A stretch of 64,000 nt of DNA, from the NCBI GenBank assembly GCA_040754075.1, contig JBFMDH010000032.1:1-64000 (forward strand). Direction: 5' to 3'. The notes beneath the pieces are model-generated. The model saw nothing but the letters and a program-made list of their open reading frames with translations, searched no databases and had not been told where the DNA came from. Positions 34,562 through 43,511 of the stretch are shown piece after piece. Origin of the DNA: Acidobacteriota bacterium. GTDB taxonomy: Bacteria > Acidobacteriota > Blastocatellia > UBA7656. How positions within the stretch are numbered: the first letter of the stretch is position 1; the number at the start of each line of letters is the position of its first letter. A program made the translations under genes and the position numbers.

Positions 34562-35574
34562 CAGTTGATCTCTCCAAGATATTTGAAATAGCGCGGCAGT
34601 AGCTTATCCGAAATGATTGCCGCGCGTTTGAGCATTTCGGCATCGTTTTGCTGAAGCGCATACTCGACCAGTTGCCAGTAAAACCAGCCGATGCTTTGAT
34701 CGGTTTTTGCCGCCAGCAAACGTTTGTGCACAGCGGCGTTTTGAGTTTTTAAACGGGCTACGGTTTCATCATTAACCGCCGCCGCCGTAATTAAATTGAG
34801 CGCCAGACAGGTGTTGAGATATTGCAAAAGCGCGCCTTGAAATTTTTTCGCGGCGTTCAATTCCTGAGCGATTTTCAACGAGGCATTCACCGGTAAATAT
34901 CTTGTCTGATCGTTTGTCCCTTCGGCTTTGGCAAAACCGGCGATGATTTCGGTTTCTAAAGTTTGCAACTCGCTATCGAGGGCACGCAACGTTACTGCCG
35001 GTTGTGCGGGCGGAAAATTGAGTTGCGCACAAAAGCGTAGGAAATCGCTATGCGCCACAGCCAATCCTAAATAGTAGAGTCCGTTTTCAACTGTGGTGTT
35101 GATGCCGTAAAGACGCCCCGATTTGTAATAGGGTTGAATCTGGCTTTGCGAAATTTCCGTCAATGCCTGCACCATGCCTGGCGTTTTTCGAGCAGGCAAG
35201 GGTTTCTCTTTAGCAAACAATTGTGTGCCTAACGTTTGCCAGGTTTTTTCAAAGGTTTCGCGAGTGGTAATGCCAGCACGCTTTTGCGAACGTTGATAAG
35301 CCAGAGGTTCCAACCCCATACGCAATTGCTGCAAGCGGTACAAACTCAGATAGAGATAGCCCGACGTCAGCGCGGTTTCTGCCTGTTTAAACGGATAAAT
35401 ATTTTCGTTGGCTTTTTCTTCAAGCGAAACCTGAAGCTTTTTGAGCCGAGCGATTTCCGTTGTCAGTTGTTCACTTGGCGCAGGCGCTTGCGCGGCAAAT
35501 CCGGTAAACGGCATCAGCCCTGAAAGCAAACACAAGATAATGCGACTGGCTTGGTAGAGATGTTTAGTATCCAT
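34561..35574 (-). CDS. Exported helical protein of unknown function, translationally coupled to the thioredoxin gene
   Basis: A 337-residue protein. ATG 35574 begins a signal peptide (MDTKHLYQASRIILCLLSGLMPFTGFAAQ); an earlier in-frame start at 35625 would place extra residues before it. The mature part is mainly alpha-helical, with regularly spaced Leu and Ala (LTTEIARLKKLQVSLEEKANE, TALTSGYLYLSLYRLQQL, EYALQQNDAEMLKRAAIISDKLL), like a solenoid or helical bundle. I do not recognise a family. Its TGA stop overlaps the ATG of the candidate selenoprotein by one base, so the two are probably made together, and a shared periplasmic redox role is plausible. No cysteine pair or catalytic motif is evident. 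Confidence 0.7.
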   Translation of the reverse strand: MDTKHLYQASRIILCLLSGLMPFTGFAAQAPAPSEQLTTEIARLKKLQVSLEEKANENIYPFKQAETALTSGYLYLSLYRLQQLRMGLEPLAYQRSQKRAGITTRETFEKTWQTLGTQLFAKEKPLPARKTPGMVQALTEISQSQIQPYYKSGRLYGINTTVENGLYYLGLAVAHSDFLRFCAQLNFPPAQPAVTLRALDSELQTLETEIIAGFAKAEGTNDQTRYLPVNASLKIAQELNAAKKFQGALLQYLNTCLALNLITAAAVNDETVARLKTQNAAVHKRLLAAKTDQSIGWFYWQLVEYALQQNDAEMLKRAAIISDKLLPRYFKYLGEIN

Positions 35575-35833
35575 CGTTAATTTTCCAGGCGTTAATTTTC
35601 CAGGTTTGGCAAACACCTGCCACAAAGTTTTATTTTCATCCCAAGATGAATTTAAAAGCTTTTATGAAAAGTTTATTTTGTTTAATTTTGCTTTAAGCTC
35701 TGGGTTTAATATTGGGCTGGATAATTCGGAAAGGATTTTAGCAGATACCAACCGCATCCTGAAAATTGCAGAAAATATTAATCAGTGTTTCGGGCATTCA
35801 TATATCAAGCCGTCCGTTTACAGTCATCAGGTT
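35575..35833. other. 259-bp AT-rich gap, nothing recognised
   Basis: Lies between the M1-like peptidase gene and the coupled pair. It presumably carries the promoter for the pair, but I cannot pick out a confident -35/-10. Confidence 0.3.
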
Positions 35834-37477
35834 TTAGTGCTCATTCGTTCTTGCCATTTTCAAACTGCGAAATTCCTTATTGCGATGCAGGATTAAAAAA
35901 CGCGGGTCAACGCTTACCTCGCGCGCCTGAAAATTCACCGGTATGCGAAATTCGGTTCGCGCGCCGCGAAACTCAACTTCTCGCGCGAGTTGTTGTCTGC
36001 CATCGCCTTTAATGACGATTTCAACCATGACCCGATAATAAGGCTCTGTCTGGGTGATGATGCCGCGCACCGAACGAGCGTCCGGTTGCCAGGTCAACTC
36101 CCATGTCGGTACGCCTGTGCGTTCCAACCATTGCTCGAAAAACCAATGAAGGTTTCGCTTTGAGGTTGATTCAATGGCTGTCTGTAAATCTTTCCAGGAA
36201 GCCATGCCATCGGCGTTTTGCAGCAGAAATTTTCTCAAGCTGTCAGCGAGGTTTTTTCTTCCCAATAAACGCGAAAGCATATCCAATACGATGAACCCTT
36301 TCGAGTTTGCCAATCGGTGCATCAATAAAATCTCGTCCTGATTTTGAGGGATGTGCGCTGCGAGAGGCAAATCCGTGCCTTTCGCGATGAGGTCAAAATA
36401 TCCGGCGGCGGATTGATTTTTGTTGTAGCCTTGATAACCATATCGGCGAAATTGCTCGGCGGCTTTCTCGCCTTCAATATTTTCTATGGCAAGCAGCGCG
36501 CCGAATTGCGCCAGCCCTTCGGTGAGCATCGTTTGTCCAGGCGTTTTCGGCGCAGCCTTTATCAAATTGCCCCACCACTGATGCCCGAATTCATGCGCCC
36601 AATAAGCCAGATTAACATCTTTGTCGAACTGTGAGTCATCGGCAAAAATAAATCCGTATTCGCTGGTTCCTGAAACCGCCGAGCGAAAATCAACTTCGAC
36701 CAATGAAAAAGTTTGATAGGGAAATTCTCCAAAAAACGAAGTGAGAAAATTTAAAGCTTTCGCGCAACCATCGAATATCTTTTGCGAATTTTCTCTGGGA
36801 TGCAGCAGGTACAATGCGAAAGGGATTTTGCCCGCGTGACTGAGAACCGTGTATTTCCCGCATGCAAAAGCGAACTTCGACGGCTTGCTTACCTGGAAAA
36901 TAAATTCGCCTTTTGCCTGTTGGTCTTTGGCGCTTTTCAGAATGCCGTTGGCAATTACCGTCTCGCCCATCGGCGCTGAAAAATGCAAAGTGCCGATTTC
37001 CCGATTGCTGAAAGCAGCTTGCGGATACCACAACTCGCCGCCGCCGCCCGCAAACGACCCTTCGGGGCTGATGTTGAATTGCGGCGCTGGCGCAGGTTCC
37101 GAAACATAAGAAAAATCAAGCGAGACGGTTTGCCCCGACGGTATAGGGTGATTGAGTTTGATAGTCCACCTGGTATCTCCTCCGGCGTCTTTGCCGGTGA
37201 GCGAAAAAGAGGAAGCGGATATTTCCGGCTTTTGAAAATTGACCTTCAGGTTTTGCATTTTTGGAGAAAGATAAAATTCGATGGTGTCGGTCGCGGCTTT
37301 GAGCGCGGGAAGTTCCCACGTTCCCTTGACTTCTATTTGACGCGCGGTTGGTAAAATGCCAATGAACAGATTGTACCTTGACATATTGTTGATGATTTTT
37401 TTTGCCTGTGGTGTTTGAGCGGAACCATCAACCAATGCATAAACCAACAAAAGTAGAATCAAAACAAGCTTTTTCAT
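35834..37477 (-). CDS. Exported M1-family (gluzincin) peptidase-like protein
   Basis: A 547-residue zinc peptidase of the aminopeptidase N superfamily, exported through the signal peptide MKKLVLILLLLVYALVDGSA. The catalytic signature is WAHEFGHQWWGNL (HExxH at 295-299), with the third ligand Glu in TEGLAQF about 20 residues later. The usual GAMEN exopeptidase motif is replaced by GTSEYGF. An N-terminal beta-rich domain (residues 25-215) precedes the catalytic domain, and the C-terminal helical domain is shorter than in classical M1 aminopeptidases. The GAMEN change makes its specificity uncertain. The next gene downstream begins 260 bases away. Confidence 0.87.
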   Translation of the reverse strand: MKKLVLILLLLVYALVDGSAQTPQAKKIINNMSRYNLFIGILPTARQIEVKGTWELPALKAATDTIEFYLSPKMQNLKVNFQKPEISASSFSLTGKDAGGDTRWTIKLNHPIPSGQTVSLDFSYVSEPAPAPQFNISPEGSFAGGGGELWYPQAAFSNREIGTLHFSAPMGETVIANGILKSAKDQQAKGEFIFQVSKPSKFAFACGKYTVLSHAGKIPFALYLLHPRENSQKIFDGCAKALNFLTSFFGEFPYQTFSLVEVDFRSAVSGTSEYGFIFADDSQFDKDVNLAYWAHEFGHQWWGNLIKAAPKTPGQTMLTEGLAQFGALLAIENIEGEKAAEQFRRYGYQGYNKNQSAAGYFDLIAKGTDLPLAAHIPQNQDEILLMHRLANSKGFIVLDMLSRLLGRKNLADSLRKFLLQNADGMASWKDLQTAIESTSKRNLHWFFEQWLERTGVPTWELTWQPDARSVRGIITQTEPYYRVMVEIVIKGDGRQQLAREVEFRGARTEFRIPVNFQAREVSVDPRFLILHRNKEFRSLKMARTNEH

Positions 37478-37540
37478 ATTTGAAAAGCTATCAGAAATCG
37501 TCGGCGGGGTATTGGACAGGTTGAGCGCGATGGCATCAGG

Positions 37541-38347
37541 TTAGCGGAAACTCGCCCGGTAATGTTGTGGCGTGTTGCCGGTGTATTGTTTGAACGTTCT
37601 GGTGAAATGGCTTTGGTCAAAGAATCCCGCCGCTAAAGCGATTTCGCTGAGAGGCGCATCCGATTTAGCGAGTTTTTCGCAAGCGAACTCGATTCTCAAC
37701 CGGCGCACATAATCGCCAACCGTGCAATGATAAAATCTGCGAAACTCGCGCGCCAAATGAACCGGATGAACGCCGACAACTTCTGCTTGCTCACGAAGCG
37801 ATAAATGCTCTGTGAAATGTTCGTGGAGCAGATCGCGCGCTTCACTCAGCCAAGGCGGCGGAACCTCACTGAATTTTTTGATGGAGTTGCGACCGGCTTC
37901 GCCCATCATTTCGAGCGCAATGCCTTCAACAATCAACGACGATAATTCATCGGCTTGGCGAAATTCCTGGTAAAGGCGCATCGCCAGATGCGGCAGCAAT
38001 CCGCCCTGAAAATTTTGGGGTTCATTAAGCTCAAGCGGATAGGGGCGCATGCGCGCGACCCAGCCTTCATTCATCTGAATGTTGAAGCAATGCGAAAGGC
38101 TATGAAAGTGGTCGGCGTGGGGTTCGTCTGCGGGATGGAAAACCAGTGTAGCACGCTTACAGATGCGCGATTTTCTGCCATAGCTTTCGGTGTATGAGCC
38201 TTTCAAAACCAGACAAAAGTAGGCTTGCTCATGCGAGTGATGGGGCAATTTAAGATTCGAGTTGTACACGGTTTCGGTGAGCGTCAGTCCTCCAACGCTA
38301 TCTGTACTGAGGGTATTGCCGTACCAGATTCCTGAATGCAATCTCAT
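37541..38347 (-). CDS. AraC-family transcriptional regulator with a cupin sensor domain
   Basis: A 268-residue regulator. The N-terminal half has a cupin pattern (LPHHSHEQAYFCLVLKGSYTES, then LVFHPADEPHADHFH), a small-molecule or metal-binding barrel. The C-terminal 100 residues carry the double helix-turn-helix of AraC/XylS proteins (LSLREQAEVVGVHPVHLAREFRR, then LSEIALAAGFFDQSHFTRTFKQY, followed by GNTPQHYR). ATG 38347 is the only early start. It lies upstream of the M1-like peptidase gene on the same strand with a 63-base gap, so that gene is a possible target. The effector is unknown. Confidence 0.92.
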   Translation of the reverse strand: MRLHSGIWYGNTLSTDSVGGLTLTETVYNSNLKLPHHSHEQAYFCLVLKGSYTESYGRKSRICKRATLVFHPADEPHADHFHSLSHCFNIQMNEGWVARMRPYPLELNEPQNFQGGLLPHLAMRLYQEFRQADELSSLIVEGIALEMMGEAGRNSIKKFSEVPPPWLSEARDLLHEHFTEHLSLREQAEVVGVHPVHLAREFRRFYHCTVGDYVRRLRIEFACEKLAKSDAPLSEIALAAGFFDQSHFTRTFKQYTGNTPQHYRASFR

Positions 38348-38432
38348 GTCATTACTCCCTTGAACGCCCAGTGATTTGAATGTTATGTAAGTGTAACAGA
38401 AAAGCCAAAAGTTGCAGGCGCTCTATAAATAA

Positions 38433-38457
38433 GAGCGTAGAGACCTTCTCTACGCTC
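38433..38457 (-). terminator. Terminator hairpin after thrS
   Basis: A perfect 11-bp stem (GAGCGTAGAGA, 38433-38443, with TCTCTACGCTC, 38447-38457) has a 3-base loop. On the minus strand a TTATTTAT tract follows, fitting factor-independent termination of thrS. Confidence 0.78.
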
Positions 38458-38486
38458 TCAAGATGAATGATGATTGAGTCGGTTTT

Positions 38487-40289
38487 CTAAAACTCGAATG
38501 CGGTTTCTTGTTTGATGCGCGCCACGAATTCTTCGAACGGCACAGCGCCTTCGTCGCCTTTTACACGCGAGCGCACCGCGACCGCCTGATTTTCGGCTTC
38601 TTTTGCGCCGACCACCAACATATAAGAGACTTTTTCCAACTGCGCATCGCGAATCTTGGCGCCGATTTTGTCATCGCGAATATCGAGTTCAACGCGGATG
38701 TCTGCGTCGAATAATCGCTCGTAAACTTTTTCCGCATATTCTTTGGTCTTTTCGGAAATCGACAAAACTTTAACCTGCACCGGCGCCAGCCACACCGGAA
38801 AAGCGCCCGCGTAATGTTCAATCAAAATCGCGATGAAGCGTTCAAACGAACCATAAATCGCCCGGTGAATCACTACAGGGCGCTCTTCGGTATTGTGTTC
38901 GCTGACATAGGTCAACCCGAAATTCAACGGTTGTTGAAAGTCGAGTTGAATGGTGCCGAGTTGATGTTCGCGTTTGAGAGAATCCTGCACCAGTTGGTCA
39001 ATCTTCGGTCCGTAAAACGCCGCGTCGCCTTTGGCGACTTTGTATTCGAGGTGGTTTTGCTCAAGCACCTCTTTGAGTTTGGCTTCGGCGGCATTCCAAA
39101 CCGCTACGTCACCCATGAATTTTTCTTCGTTGCGCGTCGAGAGCACAAAGCGGAAAGACATATCAAAGGCTTTGTAAACGCGCGCCACCAGATTGATCAA
39201 GCGATTCACTTCATCACCGATTTGCTCTTCGGTGACGAAAATGTGGGCGTCGTCCTGGGCAAATTGACGCACGCGCGTGAGTCCCGAAAGCGCCCCTGCG
39301 CGTTCATTGCGATGCAGGACGCTCTGTTCAGCAAGCCTCAGCGGCAGTTCTCTATAGCTGCGTTTTTTTGCGCCGAAAATCAACATCGCTTCCGGGCAGT
39401 TCATCGGCTTGAGAGCAAACTCGGCATTCTCTTTATGCTGCTGCTGGGCTTCTTCATCAGGGACGACGAACATATCCTCTTTGTAATGTTGCCAGTGACC
39501 TGAGGTTTTAAAGAGTTGTTCGTTTGCTAAGAGCGGCGCTTTGACTTCGTGATAGCCGTTTTTTACCAGAAGCCTGCGCATCTTTGCCTGCAAGGTGTTA
39601 TAGACAATCGTGCCCTTCGGTAGCCAGAAGGTCGCGCCCGGCGCCCATTCATGCAGCATGAATAAATCAAGCTCGCGACCGAGTTTTCTGTGGTCGCGTT
39701 TTTTCGCTTCTTCGATGTTGTGCAAATATTCTTCGAGTTGTTCTTTCGTTTGCCACACCGTGCCGTAGATGCGTTGCAACATCGGATTTTTTTCGTTGCC
39801 GCGCCAGTAAGCGCCTGCCACCGAAGTCAATTTAAAATGTTTGCATTCACTGGTGCGGCGAACATGCGGGCCTGCGCAGAGATCGGTGAATTCGCCGATT
39901 TTGTAGGTCGAAACGGTGTCGTCTTTAATACCGTTAATGAGTTCGAGTTTAAAATCTTGATGTTTATCGCCGAAAAATTTGAGGGCGCTTTCTTTATCGA
40001 GATTGCTGCGCTCGAACGGATAGCCCTCTTTGACAATCTGTTTCATGCGACGCTCGATCTCTTCAAGGTCTTCGGGCGTCAGCGGTCGCGGCAAATCCAT
40101 GTCGTAATAGAAGCCGTTTTTAATGGGCGGGCCGATGCCGAATTTGACTTCGGGAAAAATCTGTTGCACCGCATACGCCATAATGTGCGACGTTGAATGC
40201 CGCAGGCAATGCAGGCGATACTCTTCCTCGGACTCGAAATCCTCCGCGCCCAAGGCAAAATCACTATCACTTTGAAATTCGTCAGCCAT
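38487..40289 (-). CDS. thrS: Threonyl-tRNA synthetase lacking the N-terminal TGS domain
   Basis: A class II synthetase that charges tRNA-Thr and edits mischarged serine. The 600-residue protein starts with a short acidic lead (MADEFQSDSDFALGAEDFES) and goes directly into the editing domain, with HSTSHIMAYAVQ (HxxxH) and the zinc-like CAGPH motif. The catalytic core has motif 2 (LHRNERAGALSGLTRVRQFAQDDAHIF) and motif 3 (RAIYGSFERFIAILIEHYAG), followed by the anticodon-binding domain (APVQVKVLSIS). The ubiquitin-like TGS domain of about 60 residues that normally precedes the editing domain is missing. The ATG start is followed immediately by conserved sequence, and the upstream bases do not encode a TGS domain. 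Confidence 0.95.
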   Translation of the reverse strand: MADEFQSDSDFALGAEDFESEEEYRLHCLRHSTSHIMAYAVQQIFPEVKFGIGPPIKNGFYYDMDLPRPLTPEDLEEIERRMKQIVKEGYPFERSNLDKESALKFFGDKHQDFKLELINGIKDDTVSTYKIGEFTDLCAGPHVRRTSECKHFKLTSVAGAYWRGNEKNPMLQRIYGTVWQTKEQLEEYLHNIEEAKKRDHRKLGRELDLFMLHEWAPGATFWLPKGTIVYNTLQAKMRRLLVKNGYHEVKAPLLANEQLFKTSGHWQHYKEDMFVVPDEEAQQQHKENAEFALKPMNCPEAMLIFGAKKRSYRELPLRLAEQSVLHRNERAGALSGLTRVRQFAQDDAHIFVTEEQIGDEVNRLINLVARVYKAFDMSFRFVLSTRNEEKFMGDVAVWNAAEAKLKEVLEQNHLEYKVAKGDAAFYGPKIDQLVQDSLKREHQLGTIQLDFQQPLNFGLTYVSEHNTEERPVVIHRAIYGSFERFIAILIEHYAGAFPVWLAPVQVKVLSISEKTKEYAEKVYERLFDADIRVELDIRDDKIGAKIRDAQLEKVSYMLVVGAKEAENQAVAVRSRVKGDEGAVPFEEFVARIKQETAFEF

Positions 40290-40425
40290 AAGTTTCCTCT
40301 GAAAATTTGAGATGTATAAGTCAGGGCGAAAAAGCTCTAAGCTATAAAGCGTTTATGTTACATCAAGAACGTCTATGGCTGAAAGAAGGTTTCGTGTTGT
40401 TGATTTAGTACAAGTCGGAAAGGGT

Positions 40426-40881
40426 TTATATCTCGTTGTCAGAGGTGAAAAAATTGGCGAAAAAGTGGGTAGATACAAACGGCGCGCCGAAAATACAGGC
40501 AAAGGCAATAAGATTGACGATACCTGTCCAAAGTGTCGCTTCATCACGCGACTGCAAAACCAGTGGATTAATCAGCCAGATTGCAAGCGGGACAATTGCC
40601 GACACAATTCCTATAAAAAATTCTGCGGATAGGGTTTGCCTCAGAATTAGGTGATGAAATACATTTCGCTGTAATATGACCGCGACGACGTGCGCGAAAA
40701 AAGCCAGCGGCAAACATACCAATAGGACAAAATAAAGTGTCAGGTAAAAGCTTTCTGCTGCCTCAAAATTTGTTTGGCGTTCAGATAAATAAATAATAAG
40801 GAGAAAAGCCACCCAGCCAATCAGATAAACCAGAGGAAAGATGCAAAAGACTAACAAAAATGTGGAAAGCCGGGTTGACAT
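40426..40881 (-). CDS. Four-helix integral membrane protein of unknown function
   Basis: A 151-residue protein with four strongly hydrophobic segments (FLLVFCIFPLVYLIGWVAFLL, FYLTLYFVLLVCLPLAFFAHV, FFIGIVSAIVPLAIWLI, TGIVNLIAFACIFGAPFV). ATG 40881 has an ideal AGGAG six bases upstream, which rules out the longer frame to 40929. The opposite-strand frame at 40375-40632 is rejected because it lacks such a site. I do not recognise a family. It lies upstream of thrS on the same strand with 136 bases between them. The function is unknown. Confidence 0.75.
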   Translation of the reverse strand: MSTRLSTFLLVFCIFPLVYLIGWVAFLLIIYLSERQTNFEAAESFYLTLYFVLLVCLPLAFFAHVVAVILQRNVFHHLILRQTLSAEFFIGIVSAIVPLAIWLINPLVLQSRDEATLWTGIVNLIAFACIFGAPFVSTHFFANFFTSDNEI

Positions 40882-40997
40882 ATGTACTCCTTTTAAATGC
40901 CGCAAGTTTATCATAACTCGTTGCATCAAATGTCAATCAATGATGATGGCGCTTTTAAGATGAAGATCGTCATTGACCGGCTATCGGTAACAGGGTT

Positions 40998-41271
40998 GAT
41001 TATTTAATCCACGTTGCCAGTTCAATTGACTGCGCCGGAGGCGTAGCGGAGATTAGCCAGCGGTGCAGCCGCTGGAAAATGCCGGTCGTCATTGCAACCG
41101 CGCCCTGAAGGGGCGCAGGAAGTTCATGGCGACCTGCGCCCCTTCAGAGCGCGGGAACTTTGCCTGGCGCAATGACCTGTGGCTGCACCACAGGCTAATT
41201 TCCTTTGCCCCGAAGGGGCAATATCGTTTCTTTATGGAGCTATGAGTAACTGGCAACTTGGATTATTTAAT
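40998..41271. mobile_element. MITE-like element with internal hairpins and an 11-bp target duplication
   Basis: The direct repeat GATTATTTAAT occurs at 40998-41008 and 41261-41271. Just inside it are inverted ends, CCACGTTGCCAGTT (41009-41022) and AACTGGCAACTTGG (41248-41261), with one mismatch. Inside are four hairpins: CCAGCGG/CCGCTGG (41057-41075), a 19-bp arm pair built on CGCCCTGAAGGGGCGCAGG with one mismatch (41101-41119, 41133-41151), CCTGTGG/CCACAGG, and TTGCCCC/GGGGCAA (41205-41221). No transposase is encoded. Confidence 0.7.
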
Positions 41272-41293
41272 TGCAGACAAGCGAAAGCCTGGT

Positions 41294-41632
41294 TCACTTA
41301 ATCCAGATAATTACCTTTTTTTCGTCGCCCTGTTCAGTTGCATATTTCAACAATTCGGCTTTTGCAATCGATAATTCTTTGTCGGTGATAAATTCTTTCA
41401 AGCGGTCATCATTTCCGGCAGTGCCTTCTTTTTTGCTCGGATTGTAGAAAATCGTATCGCCTTCGATGCGGGTGATTTTATCGGCATAAAACCACGATTT
41501 GCCGTCTTTTTGAAAACGATAAACCAACACATCGCCGGCTTTCACCTGTTCAAGTTGCTCTTTGGTTACAGAATTGACGCCACAGGCTATTGGCAACAGG
41601 CAAATCAGTATCAGAATAATTTTTCGACGCAT
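41294..41632 (-). CDS. Small lipoprotein of unknown function
   Basis: A 112-residue protein with a lipoprotein signal peptide (MRRKIILILICLLPIACG; lipobox around Cys17). ATG 41632 has GAGGAG nine bases upstream. The mature part has a compact alpha/beta pattern (VKAGDVLVYRFQKDGKSWFYADKIT, IEGDTIFYNPSKKEG, ELLKYATEQGDEKKVIIWIK). I do not recognise the family. It is the last of a same-strand series that begins with the sigma-factor gene at 51679 and may be co-transcribed with the 160-residue gene upstream (135-base gap). Confidence 0.75.
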   Translation of the reverse strand: MRRKIILILICLLPIACGVNSVTKEQLEQVKAGDVLVYRFQKDGKSWFYADKITRIEGDTIFYNPSKKEGTAGNDDRLKEFITDKELSIAKAELLKYATEQGDEKKVIIWIK

Positions 41633-41767
41633 TGCAATTTCTCCTCAAACAACAGGTAAATGTTTTTGTGAGGATGGGATTTGAATGTTAACGGGAAAAC
41701 GGGAACGCCTTGCTGGAATGGAGATAGCTGCACAAAATTAACCTCGTGCGAAAATTTTTTCAGGTCG

Positions 41768-42250
41768 CTATTCATCCAGACCAATAAAATCGGCATCTTT
41801 ATCACCTTCCCCATAACCGATTTCTGCTTTGCCCAGCGAAACTTCAATCATCAGCAGACCTTCAGCGACGATTTGTGGAGGTTTTTTTAATGTAGCACCC
41901 CAGTCCATCAGTCTGAACATGGCGATGCGTTTACCGTTGGTAAATTTTTCGATGTTCAAATTTAAAATCATAAGGTTGTTCTTCGCAGCATTTTCACTCA
42001 ATTGCAGGGCGACCTGCATATCGTCGCCACCCTGAGTCGGCGGCATAAACAAGGTGATGTTTTTATATTGGCGCGCCTGTTCAAACTCGGTCGAAATACT
42101 GAAATCACTGGTCGCCTTCAAATTGATGGTTCTTTTTGAACCGCCAACCACTGAAAACGAGCTGATTGCTACGAAAGGGCCGCCTACATATTTATTATCC
42201 TTTCGACTAAAGGTTATGTAAGAAAGCTCTCCCTTATAAGTCATCGCCAT
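41768..42250 (-). CDS. 160-residue protein of unknown function, beta-rich
   Basis: ATG 42250 has AGGAG seven bases upstream. No signal peptide is visible. The sequence is mostly strands (ELSYITFSRKDNKYVGGPFVAI, KRTINLKATSDFSISTEFEQA, KNITLFMPPTQG, MLIEVSLGKAEIGYG in outline). The pattern of a beta-barrel with a single helix, and the phrase KATSDFSISTEFEQARQYKNITLF, recall Hcp-like tube proteins, but this is weak and no type VI secretion gene is present. It follows the exported 379-residue protein by 62 bases and is probably in the same transcript, under the conserved promoter at 43512-43545. Confidence 0.65.
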   Translation of the reverse strand: MAMTYKGELSYITFSRKDNKYVGGPFVAISSFSVVGGSKRTINLKATSDFSISTEFEQARQYKNITLFMPPTQGGDDMQVALQLSENAAKNNLMILNLNIEKFTNGKRIAMFRLMDWGATLKKPPQIVAEGLLMIEVSLGKAEIGYGEGDKDADFIGLDE

Positions 42251-42312
42251 CTTCTGTCTCCTTGTATTCGGGACGGGTTCTCGAAGCAGCCATAGTTTTC
42301 CACGCTCAATGA

Positions 42313-43452
42313 TTATTGAATTGCGAATCCATTCAGGGGATTGCCGTAAAAAGCCTCAGTTTTCCAGGCTATCGCATTCACTTTTTCAGTTGTGCCGATA
42401 ACTTTTACCGGCACAATGATGCGGTGATAAGGCAGAAATATCTGACCGGTATAAGCGGGCGCAACAAATTTTCCGTCTGCGCCGACGGTGAAATTCATTT
42501 CGCGAATCTGCGCGCCGTTGCGATAAATTTTAACTGTATAATCGCCGGGATTTTTATCTGCGTAATGGGCGTTCGGATAGTAATCGGGGTTATACCTGCC
42601 ACGATTATCAATACGAAATTTATCCCACTGAAACAGCCAGCGTTTCCAAATCTGATGGGGCACGAAAGCCGCCACATAATCGGCTGCTCGTTCATCATAA
42701 TCGCTCACGATGCCGCCTTTTTCTTTCGTCGAGGCAATCTGCGCGCCTTTGTAAAACAGGCGGGCTTCCAATTCATTGGCATCAATCAAACCATTGAGCC
42801 AGACACTGACTTCGGGCATGATGCCGCCGATTTCAATATCGCTATGGTGAAAGCCAATCATGCCAAACGGCAGCAACCAGTCGTGCTCGACATAAAAACT
42901 CATTTTATTTTTTTCCTGCGGGCGATAGGCGCGGCTGAATTTGCCGACTTTGAATTTACCTTGATAGAGCACTTTCTGGGTGTCCTGGTCGGTGATTTTG
43001 AATGAATAGATGCCTATCCCGTTTGTTGATTTTTTATCGAAGACGCCGTTATAAGGACTCGGACTTTGATACATCACCGTGCGGTCAGCGGCGCTAATCC
43101 CGGATTCCAGCTTTTCGCTGTACCACAACGAACCGTCCGGGTTGAAATAATCCACCGTGTAATTCAATTGTCGTTCATTGTTGTAAAACTGTTTGAAGCG
43201 AATGAGGGGAACCCAACTCGAATAATCGCGTTCGTTGGGGTATTTCCAGTATGAATCCTGAGTTTTCGCTTGAACATAAATTGAGCTTTTCAGCAATACC
43301 GGAATCGGCGTCGGAAATTGATTCTCGTAAATATGCTTCGCGGCGGATTGTATCGGCAGGGGTTGATTGGTCGATAATCGCGCCTGTCCGTTAGTGATTA
43401 CCATTGCCAGTATGAGGCAGGCGAAAACGACCCGGGCTTTCCTTATTCTCAT
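42313..43452 (-). CDS. Exported protein of unknown function, under the conserved ECF-type promoter
   Basis: A 379-residue protein with a signal peptide (MRIRKARVVFACLILAMVITNGQA). ATG 43452 is chosen because AGAGGA is nine bases upstream; the ATG at 43461 would touch that site. The mature part is rich in Tyr, Trp, Lys and Asp, with beta strands typical of surface or cell-wall-associated proteins (YNNERQLNYTVDYFNPDGSLWYSEK, GIYSFKITDQDTQKVLYQGKFKVGKF, NPGDYTVKIYRNGAQIREMNFTV). The last example resembles small Ig-like beta-sandwich domains found in exported ligand-binding proteins. No family is recognised. Its leader is nearly identical to that of the glycine-rich protein at 49773. Confidence 0.75.
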   Translation of the reverse strand: MRIRKARVVFACLILAMVITNGQARLSTNQPLPIQSAAKHIYENQFPTPIPVLLKSSIYVQAKTQDSYWKYPNERDYSSWVPLIRFKQFYNNERQLNYTVDYFNPDGSLWYSEKLESGISAADRTVMYQSPSPYNGVFDKKSTNGIGIYSFKITDQDTQKVLYQGKFKVGKFSRAYRPQEKNKMSFYVEHDWLLPFGMIGFHHSDIEIGGIMPEVSVWLNGLIDANELEARLFYKGAQIASTKEKGGIVSDYDERAADYVAAFVPHQIWKRWLFQWDKFRIDNRGRYNPDYYPNAHYADKNPGDYTVKIYRNGAQIREMNFTVGADGKFVAPAYTGQIFLPYHRIIVPVKVIGTTEKVNAIAWKTEAFYGNPLNGFAIQ

Positions 43453-43511
43453 GCTAACCATTCCTCTCAGTCGAGTTCATAAAGGGAGAGCTAAAATTTT
43501 CTTCACATTCT

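Noticed and set aside
34365-34661. 98-codon minus-strand frame spanning the signal peptide of the thioredoxin gene
   Set aside because: Out of frame with the real signal peptide and with no domain; it is a shadow of the candidate selenoprotein leader.
40375-40632. 85-codon plus-strand frame opposite the membrane protein
   Set aside because: The minus-strand gene has an ideal AGGAG and four clear transmembrane segments; the plus-strand frame has neither.
41768-42250. Type VI secretion Hcp protein
   Set aside because: Only a loose beta-barrel resemblance; no other type VI gene is present, so I left it as unknown.
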